Positions 4,981 through 9,000 of a stretch of DNA of 9,000 bases are shown here, piece by piece. The notes beneath the pieces were generated by a model. The model was given only the letters and a program-made list of their open reading frames with translations, did not search any database and was not told the origin of the DNA. The stretch lies in NCBI GenBank assembly GCA_016291895.1, contig JAEEZO010000068.1:1-9000 (forward strand). Direction: 5' to 3'. The DNA is from Caryophanales bacterium (GTDB lineage Bacteria > Bacillota_I > Bacilli_A > RF39 > UBA660). How positions within the stretch are numbered: position 1 is the stretch's first letter; each line of letters starts with the position of its first letter. The position numbers and the translations under genes were made by a program.

Positions 4981-6216
4981 TTACATAGAAGTATTATAGC
5001 CATTTCTACCTAATACTCCAGAATTAATTAAATCTTTAAACATTCCATGGTAAGAGCCATGTCCTGAATACTCACCATTTGCAAATTCTTGCCAAAACTC
5101 TTCACCTAAGAAATGATAATTATCACCTTGAATATCTCTAAAAGCTGATCCTCTTCTATTTGTAGCTAAATAGATTTCTGCATCAGGACAATATTGTAAA
5201 AGTAAGTTTATTCCTGTATACATAAAACTATTACGATCACCATCGATATTCGGATCACTACTTGAAGAGAAGAATAATAAATTTTTTCCATTTAAAGCTC
5301 TTGCTTCGTCTTCCGTTAAACGATTATCATCTGCTCCGTTTTTACCTTTACCTTTATCATTTTTACCAGCAATTAATGGAGCATAGTTAATACAAAAGAC
5401 GGTATCATATAAGTCCCCTGCTTGAGCAGCTATTTTAAGAGCAGATCCTCCTCCACTACTACAACCACCAATAATATTTTGACATCCTGGTTTTTGACGA
5501 GAAAACAAAGTTGCAAACTTCGTAGAATTAATTACCTTTTGAGCCATGAAAGAATAACTTGCTTTTCCAATATCAATTCCTTGGGCTTGTTGTCCACTCT
5601 TACTAGGACAAACAATTATAGAGTTAGCGCCTAAAGAATCTAAATGGAAAGAATTAGCTCCAGTTGGAGAATCAACATCTCTTTCTCCTTGACCTGCTAG
5701 ACAAGTTATCGTATTAAGGGACGAGATATCATCAACATTTTCAGGAATATAATAATTAACATGTAACCATGTACCATCAGGATTAATTAATCTTCCATTT
5801 TTAATATCATATTGATAAGTACCTTCAGGTCCAGTAATTGTTACGACACCATTATCTACTGGCCATCCTTGTTTTCTAAAAAATTCTTCATCAGCCTTAT
5901 ATACTTTTGTCCCTTGTTTTTTCATTTGAAGTAATAAAAGGATGTCAGAAAAATCAAAAACTCCATCTCCCATTTCATCTATTAATTTCATACTCTCTAA
6001 AATATCTTTAATAGGAGCTGTATTACTTTCTAGATACTTAGCTGCTTTTCCTTGTGATGATTTAACCTCATTAATTGTAGATGTACATTGAGATGCAATA
6101 TAAGAACAAGTTGATAAACCACCTAATTCAATTGTATTTAATTTATCTACAGCAGACGAAAAAGAAGTAATTAAATTTTCAACATCTTCTGATTCATAAT
6201 CAATTTCATCATTCAT
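4981..6216 (-). CDS. Helical N-domain + alpha/beta-hydrolase protein, probable T7SS-type cargo
   Basis: I do not recognise a named family. The 411-residue protein has an N-terminal alpha-helical region (about 1-80) without a classical signal peptide or membrane segment, resembling WXG/LXG-type targeting domains. Next come an EF-hand/dockerin-like loop D-E-M-G-D-G-V-F-D-F-S-D (80-91) and a linker. A probable alpha/beta-hydrolase domain follows (about 165-400), with the nucleophile elbow G-C-S-S-G (251-255, Ser 253). The likely acid is in S-S-S-S-D-P-N-I-D-G-D (Asp 321, or 325/327), and the His is near the end in G-H-G-S-Y-H-G (386 or 390). The substrate could be a lipid, ester or peptide; this is unknown. 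I choose the ATG at 6214-6216 because a perfect AAGGAGGT (6227-6234) precedes it and the upstream gene stops one base earlier. An earlier in-frame ATG at 6273 would overlap that gene by 56 bases. Export by a T7SSb system is an inference from the three small helical genes upstream. Confidence 0.72.
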   Translation of the reverse strand: MNDEIDYESEDVENLITSFSSAVDKLNTIELGGLSTCSYIASQCTSTINEVKSSQGKAAKYLESNTAPIKDILESMKLIDEMGDGVFDFSDILLLLQMKKQGTKVYKADEEFFRKQGWPVDNGVVTITGPEGTYQYDIKNGRLINPDGTWLHVNYYIPENVDDISSLNTITCLAGQGERDVDSPTGANSFHLDSLGANSIIVCPSKSGQQAQGIDIGKASYSFMAQKVINSTKFATLFSRQKPGCQNIIGGCSSGGGSALKIAAQAGDLYDTVFCINYAPLIAGKNDKGKGKNGADDNRLTEDEARALNGKNLLFFSSSSDPNIDGDRNSFMYTGINLLLQYCPDAEIYLATNRRGSAFRDIQGDNYHFLGEEFWQEFANGEYSGHGSYHGMFKDLINSGVLGRNGYNTSM

Positions 6217-6217
6217 G

Positions 6218-6544
6218 TTAATCGTTACCTCCTTCTTCCTCTCTAGCCTTTTTTCTTCTTGCTTCATCTTCAAGTAACGCTAACCTATTAATTTCAAGAC
6301 TTGTTTTAGCATTAACAGAACCTTTAAGACTTTGAAGTGAAGATACAATGTTTGTTACTTGAGATTGAGCGTTAGTAGTATTTTCAAGTATACCATTATA
6401 CATTACACCATCAGAACCTTTAATAGAATTTATATTATTTGATATAGTTTCTATTGAATTAGATACTTCATTATATTCACTTATAGCTTTATCAATATTG
6501 GTATTAAAAGTATTTAAATAACCTCTTAATTCATTACTAGTCAT
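6218..6544 (-). CDS. Small helical-hairpin protein 3 of the WXG100-like block
   Basis: This 108-residue protein is predicted to be two long helices (about 3-42 and 53-98) joined by a Gly-containing turn (K-G-S-D-G-V-M-Y-N-G, 42-51). There is no cysteine, signal peptide or membrane segment. The size and hairpin outline fit WXG100-superfamily proteins and the small partner proteins encoded just upstream of LXG effectors, but no W-x-G motif is present. The C-terminus is strongly charged (E-D-E-A-R-R-K-K-A-R-E-E-E) and ends G-G-N-D, a stretch that also encodes the ribosome site of the hydrolase gene. The ATG overlaps the previous gene by 8 bases, with AGGAG upstream. Being directly upstream of the hydrolase, it is the best candidate for its targeting partner. 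That role is an inference. Confidence 0.72.
   Translation of the reverse strand: MTSNELRGYLNTFNTNIDKAISEYNEVSNSIETISNNINSIKGSDGVMYNGILENTTNAQSQVTNIVSSLQSLKGSVNAKTSLEINRLALLEDEARRKKAREEEGGND
6227..6234 (-). promoter_or_regulatory. Perfect AAGGAGGT ribosome site for the hydrolase gene
   Basis: AAGGAGGT is fully complementary to the usual 16S rRNA tail and lies 10 bases before the ATG at 6216. It is the strongest such site in the window. It lies within the last codons of the preceding small gene and decides the start of the hydrolase. Confidence 0.85.
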
Positions 6545-6827
6545 TATTAACTCCTACTTTTATATCTTTATATAAACCTTCATAGTTTTTAATAATATTC
6601 TTAACTTGTGTATCTAAATAAGTATTACTTTCTTTTATCGAATCTTTTACTTGGTAATATACTTCATTAAATTCATCTATCTTTTTAGATATATTGGGAG
6701 TATTGATTGATTCTTTTAATCCTGTTAATTGATCAAAAACGTCATTAATATCAGTTTCTAATTTATTAATTTCTTGATAATAATTATTACTAAATTTATT
6801 TAGTTCATCAATATTAATTTCTATCAT
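6537..6827 (-). CDS. Small helical-hairpin protein 2 of the WXG100-like block
   Basis: This 96-residue, all-helical acidic protein has helix 1 at about 5-40, a turn around N-T-P-N-I-S (42-47) and helix 2 at about 48-88. The length and hairpin shape match WXG100-family and LXG-partner proteins. No Trp is present and the W-x-G turn is replaced by the Pro-containing turn, so family membership rests on architecture and neighbours. There is no signal peptide. The ATG lies 2 bases after the stop of the previous small gene, with GGAG (from ACGGAGAATAATT) placed inside that gene's last codons; the TAG stop is inside the next gene. Coordinated translation of all three small proteins is therefore likely, as expected for partners that assemble with one another. 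Confidence 0.72.
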   Translation of the reverse strand: MIEINIDELNKFSNNYYQEINKLETDINDVFDQLTGLKESINTPNISKKIDEFNEVYYQVKDSIKESNTYLDTQVKNIIKNYEGLYKDIKVGVNND

Positions 6828-6829
6828 AA

Positions 6830-7150
6830 TTATTCTCCGTTTTTTACCATCTCTTCTATATCAATAGGATCTTTACTTATTTTTTTCATCTTATTTTGAT
6901 ATACATCATCAAATAATTGATATTTTTTCTTTAACATTTCCATTAATTCATCTGTCTTTTTAGTTAAATCTTCAATATTATCTGTTAATTCTTTATATTT
7001 AACATCATAGATTTCTCTATTAGTACTTTTCCATTTTAGATTGTCATAATATTTATGTAAGTTTGTTAATGATTCTTTAATATTTTCATTCTTTTTATCT
7101 ATATAGAGAATAGACTCTTCTAGATTACGAAAATTTACTTTATATCTCAT
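6830..7150 (-). CDS. Small helical-hairpin protein 1, WxS-containing WXG100-like
   Basis: Of the three small proteins, this 106-residue one is most like WXG100 (EsxA-type) proteins. Helix 1 runs about 8-37, then a turn with W-K-S (40-42) stands where W-x-G normally occurs, and helix 2 runs about 44-90. A Y-x-x-x-D sequence (Tyr 77 to Asp 81) lies near the end of helix 2; Y-x-x-x-D/E is the known secretion signal of many type VII substrates. There is no signal peptide or membrane segment. The start overlaps the 3' end of mrnC by 11 bases, so the block is joined translationally to a housekeeping gene. The last codons contain the ribosome site of the next gene. WXG100 proteins form homo- or heterodimers and travel through EssC-type channels, but no channel gene is visible here. 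Confidence 0.75.
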   Translation of the reverse strand: MRYKVNFRNLEESILYIDKKNENIKESLTNLHKYYDNLKWKSTNREIYDVKYKELTDNIEDLTKKTDELMEMLKKKYQLFDDVYQNKMKKISKDPIDIEEMVKNGE

Positions 7151-7514
7151 ACAATATCACTTCCATTATTTCATCTATACGGTTTATACTGTTTTCTAAC
7201 TTTAAGTAACCTATTAAAGCTTCTAATCCAGTTGCTTTTCGATAAGTAATTACATCACAACTTTTAGGATGATGTTTACTACTATTATTTCTTGCTCTTT
7301 TTATGATTTCTAGTTCTTCCTCACTTAAGATATTTTTATTAATTAAAGCTTCTAAGATTCTAGCTTGTGATTTCGCACTAACATATTCCATAGAAGCTTC
7401 TTGAAGATCTTTGATATTTCCAATACCTTTTTTTATTAAATATTCTCTAATATAATCTTCGTATATTGTATCTCCAAGATATGCAAGAACTAAAGAATTA
7501 ATCTCTTTAGTCAT
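7140..7514 (-). CDS. mrnC: Mini-ribonuclease III (MrnC)
   Basis: Mini-RNase III is an RNase III-type nuclease without a double-stranded-RNA-binding domain. It matures 23S rRNA ends in Firmicutes as a dimer. The 124 residues carry the family pattern: L-A-Y-L-G-D-T-I-Y-E (10-19) with the metal-binding Asp 15 and Glu 19, V-S-A-K-S-Q-A (45-51), K-R-A-R-N-x-x-S (72-79), and T-G-L-E-A-L-I-G-Y-L (95-104) with Glu 98. The length is typical and nothing is missing. Its ATG shares one base with the stop of the zinc-peptidase gene (TAATG), with AGGAG upstream. The first WXG100-like gene starts inside its 3' end. In Bacillus, mrnC is followed directly by rlmB, another 23S rRNA enzyme; here the two are separated by about 2.2 kb of unrelated genes. 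Confidence 0.94.
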   Translation of the reverse strand: MTKEINSLVLAYLGDTIYEDYIREYLIKKGIGNIKDLQEASMEYVSAKSQARILEALINKNILSEEELEIIKRARNNSSKHHPKSCDVITYRKATGLEALIGYLKLENSINRIDEIMEVILYEI

Positions 7515-8200
7515 TATCTTCTCCTATCATTAGCGATTAGAACTAATCTAAGTATTTGCATAACGGCTGATAAAACACTAGCAACATAAGTAAGAGCTGC
7601 TGATGTTAACATTTTCTTACAACCATCTTTTTCACTTTTATCAACTATTTTTAAACTTTCTATTTGTTTTAAAGCCCTACTACTTGCATTAAACTCTACT
7701 GGTAAAGTAACAATTTGGAATAATAAAATAACACACTCTAAAGCTATACCAAACCATAATAAATCAGCGATTCCAGCGATTAAACTAATCATTATTGCAA
7801 TATAACCAGCGATTGATGAAAAATTAACAAAAGGGATTAAACTATGTCTTATTTTTAAGAATGTATATCCTTCTTTATCTTGAATAGCATGTCCACATTC
7901 ATGAGCTGCTACAGCAATACTTGCAATACTATCTCCATGATAGATATCTGTTGATAATGATACTATCTTTTTTTTAGGATCGTAATGATCTGTTAACTCA
8001 CCTTGTACTTCTAGTATTAAAACATCTTTAAGTCCATTTTTATCTAAAATATCTCGTGCTGTATCAAAACCTGTATAATTCTTCTTTGATTTTATTTCTT
8101 TATATTTACGATAATTACTTCTTATGTATAAACTTGCAATTGTTGTAATAGCAAGTGCTCCTATAATTAATAAAATTTGTATATTATTTCCATGTAGCAT
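7514..8200 (-). CDS. yugP: YugP-type membrane zinc metallopeptidase
   Basis: This is a predicted zinc-dependent membrane protease of the YugP family (COG2738 type). The 228-residue protein has an N-terminal transmembrane helix (about 8-26) and a catalytic helix with H-E-C-G-H (100-104, an HExxH motif with both zinc His and the catalytic Glu). Two further hydrophobic segments lie at about 121-163. P-V-E-F-N-A-S-S-R-A (167-176) follows, whose Glu 169 is the probable third zinc ligand, and a last hydrophobic region lies at 199-222. All features match the normal family layout and length. Physiological substrates of YugP are not well defined. The ATG follows a GAGGTGA site (8205-8211). It is the first gene after a promoter and appears to lead the operon. 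Its stop overlaps the mrnC start by one base. Next to secreted cargo genes, a role in cell-surface protein turnover is possible but only a guess. Confidence 0.92.
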   Translation of the reverse strand: MLHGNNIQILLIIGALAITTIASLYIRSNYRKYKEIKSKKNYTGFDTARDILDKNGLKDVLILEVQGELTDHYDPKKKIVSLSTDIYHGDSIASIAVAAHECGHAIQDKEGYTFLKIRHSLIPFVNFSSIAGYIAIMISLIAGIADLLWFGIALECVILLFQIVTLPVEFNASSRALKQIESLKIVDKSEKDGCKKMLTSAALTYVASVLSAVMQILRLVLIANDRRR

Positions 8201-8218
8201 ATTCTCACCTCTAATAAT

Positions 8219-8247
8219 ATTTTAATATAAATACCTCTTTTATTCAA
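8219..8247 (-). promoter_or_regulatory. Promoter of the yugP-mrnC operon
   Basis: TTGAAT (8247-8242), a 17-base spacer and TAAAAT (8224-8219) make a reasonable vegetative promoter (4/6 and 5/6 matches to consensus). It starts within the few bases following the terminator of the Nudix operon. The -10 box ends only 7 bases before the ribosome site, giving a very short leader. Confidence 0.65.
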
Positions 8248-8249
8248 TG

Positions 8250-8273
8250 AAAAAGACTGGCTATAGCCAATCT
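8250..8273 (-). terminator. Rho-independent terminator of the nrtR-nudix pair
   Basis: On the minus strand, AGATTGGC (8273-8266), a TATA loop and GCCAGTCT (8261-8254) form an 8-bp hairpin with one T-G pair, followed by TTTT (8253-8250). The TAG stop of the Nudix gene (8263-8261) lies in the loop and stem. The T tract is short, so termination may be partial. The core TGGCTATAGCCA is also a perfect palindrome, but the downstream T tract and position favour a terminator. Confidence 0.72.
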
Positions 8274-8758
8274 TTATCTAACTCTTTTTGATGTTCTAAA
8301 TATCTATTAAAAACAGATTTTACAATTAAGTTTTCTTTATTTAATTCAAGGAACTCATCACGAGTAACATATCGGATACCACTTACTTCCGTTTCTTGTA
8401 AAACACATTTATCAATATCGATATTAATATTACTTTTATATAAATCAACAAAATGATTTTTATATAGAGATGAACCAAGAAGTTTATAATTATTATCAAG
8501 TTTATAACCTATTTCTTCCATAATTTCTCTATTTATTGTATCATCACTTGTTTCTGTAGTTTGTGAACATCCTCCTGGTACTTCCCATTCACCAGGATGA
8601 GATTTATGGGGAGCTCGTCTTGTTAATAATAACCTTTTATTATAAAAGTTCCATAATTCAACACCAACATTATATTCGTTATCAAGTAACTCTTCATGTC
8701 TTTCTTTAGTGTATCCTAAAGGTTTACGATCTTTATCAACAATATCAAATAGCTCCAT
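8261..8758 (-). CDS. Nudix hydrolase
   Basis: This is a 165-residue Nudix-fold enzyme, expected to hydrolyse a nucleoside-diphosphate-linked or similar pyrophosphate substrate with Mg2+. The complete Nudix box G-x5-E-x7-R-E-I-M-E-E-I-G-Y spans residues 63-85; the metal-binding glutamates are 78, 81 and 82. The N-terminus (E-L-F-D-I-V-D-K-D-R-K-P-L-G) and P-G-E-W-E-V-P-G-G (55-63) resemble the YfcD/isopentenyl-diphosphate-isomerase-like branch of the superfamily. Substrate cannot be told from sequence. The ATG overlaps the stop of the preceding regulator gene as TAATG, with AAGGAG 11 bases upstream, so the two are probably co-translated. The stop codon lies inside the terminator. Being encoded with an NrtR-type regulator, it may handle an ADP-ribose- or NAD-related metabolite; this is an inference. 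Confidence 0.9.
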   Translation of the reverse strand: MELFDIVDKDRKPLGYTKERHEELLDNEYNVGVELWNFYNKRLLLTRRAPHKSHPGEWEVPGGCSQTTETSDDTINREIMEEIGYKLDNNYKLLGSSLYKNHFVDLYKSNINIDIDKCVLQETEVSGIRYVTRDEFLELNKENLIVKSVFNRYLEHQKELDKDWL

Positions 8759-9000
8759 TATTTTATATTCTCCTTATATTTATACATAATAGATGGTCGA
8801 TGACCTCCATCACTTTTAATTATATCAGTTTTTATTACTTTATCTTTGATTATTCTTCTAAATGCAGGGTCTAATAATTTCTTATTAAGAATTGTTTCAT
8901 AGATTCTTTGAACATCACCTAAAGTAAAATACTTAGGTAATAAATTAAAGATAATATCTGTATCTCTTATTTTATTTCTAATTCGATCGATTCCACAAAC
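8758..9000 (-). CDS. NrtR-like regulator, C-terminal winged-helix part (partial)
   Basis: These are the last 80 codons of a gene entering from the right edge. The peptide shows the winged-helix end of NrtR-family proteins: R-N-K-I-R-D-T-D-I-I-F-N-L-L-P, then Y-F-T-L-G-D-V-Q-R-I-Y-E-T-I-L, and a C-terminal G-G-H-R-P-S-I-M-Y. In this family an N-terminal Nudix-like domain senses ADP-ribose-type ligands, and the C-terminal winged helix binds operators of NAD or sugar metabolism genes. The sensor domain is outside the window, so ligand and catalytic status cannot be judged. It could also be an active Nudix enzyme with the same C-terminal domain. The TAA stop shares one base with the start of the Nudix gene. 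Confidence 0.8.
   Translation of the reverse strand, partial: VCGIDRIRNKIRDTDIIFNLLPKYFTLGDVQRIYETILNKKLLDPAFRRIIKDKVIKTDIIKSDGGHRPSIMYKYKENIK

Noticed and set aside
5422..5634. Plus-strand open frame of 70 codons
   Set aside because: It lies opposite the hydrolase catalytic region, has Ser/Thr runs produced by the Gly/Ser-rich elbow, no ribosome site and no recognisable motif.
6217..6273. N-terminal extension of the hydrolase from an upstream ATG
   Set aside because: It would overlap the preceding gene by 56 bases, while a perfect AAGGAGGT site serves the ATG at 6216.
8258..8269. Perfect 12-base palindrome TGGCTATAGCCA as a regulator operator
   Set aside because: It forms the core of a hairpin followed by a T tract at the end of the Nudix gene, so a terminator explains it better; an added operator role is not excluded.
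1..9000. CRISPR arrays, insertion sequences, tRNA or rRNA genes, attachment sites
   Set aside because: I saw no spaced direct repeats, transposase-like frames, inverted-repeat ends, or tRNA-like cloverleaf sequences on either strand.
1..9000. Use of the Mycoplasma code (TGA as Trp)
   Set aside because: TGA ends the EcfT-like gene at an ATGA overlap and Trp codons seen are TGG, for example in the hydrolase and the L13 start.

Overview
The window comes from an A+T-rich, low-GC Firmicute-type genome (Bacilli or a Mollicutes-related gut lineage). Three things point there: the gene orders ecfA-ecfA-ecfT-truA-rplM and mrnC-rlmB-sigH, the AAGGAG-type ribosome binding sites, and the A/T-ending codons. 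TGA is a real stop here (it ends the EcfT-like gene inside an ATGA overlap) and Trp is TGG, so the Mycoplasma code is not in use. I cannot name the genus. Every gene lies on the minus strand, so the window reads from position 9000 down to 1. It is packed tightly, with many 1-11 base overlaps and no gene-free stretch longer than 300 bases.

Right end (9000-8250): the C-terminus of an NrtR-like regulator overlaps by one base a Nudix hydrolase gene. The pair ends in a hairpin terminator that contains the Nudix stop codon. Middle (8250-3066): one long run of genes starts at a promoter near 8219-8247. It encodes a YugP-type membrane zinc peptidase, Mini-RNase III (MrnC), three small helical-hairpin proteins of WXG100/LXG-partner type, a helical-domain + alpha/beta-hydrolase protein, the 23S rRNA methyltransferase RlmB, a SigH-like sigma factor, and a membrane-anchored thioredoxin-fold protein. 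A terminator at 3066-3089 ends the run. The four-gene block at 4981-7150 looks like a type VII secretion (T7SSb) cargo module set between mrnC and rlmB, which sit close together in Bacillus. No secretion ATPase gene is visible in the window.

Left end (2999-1): two EcfA-like ATPase genes, an EcfT-like membrane protein gene, truA, then a consensus promoter, a structured leader and the start of rplM (ribosomal protein L13). The locus is the classical home of the ECF vitamin-transporter energising module. However, both ATPases have lost the P-loop lysine and other catalytic residues, and the EcfT-like protein carries a Lys/Glu-rich segment where the coupling helices should be. The three frames are nevertheless open and overlap each other, so this appears to be a catalytically dead but maintained ECF module.

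The points most worth a second look are the pseudo-ECF module, the T7SS-like cargo block inside a housekeeping operon, and the rplM leader with a possible pseudoknot and a competing hairpin.
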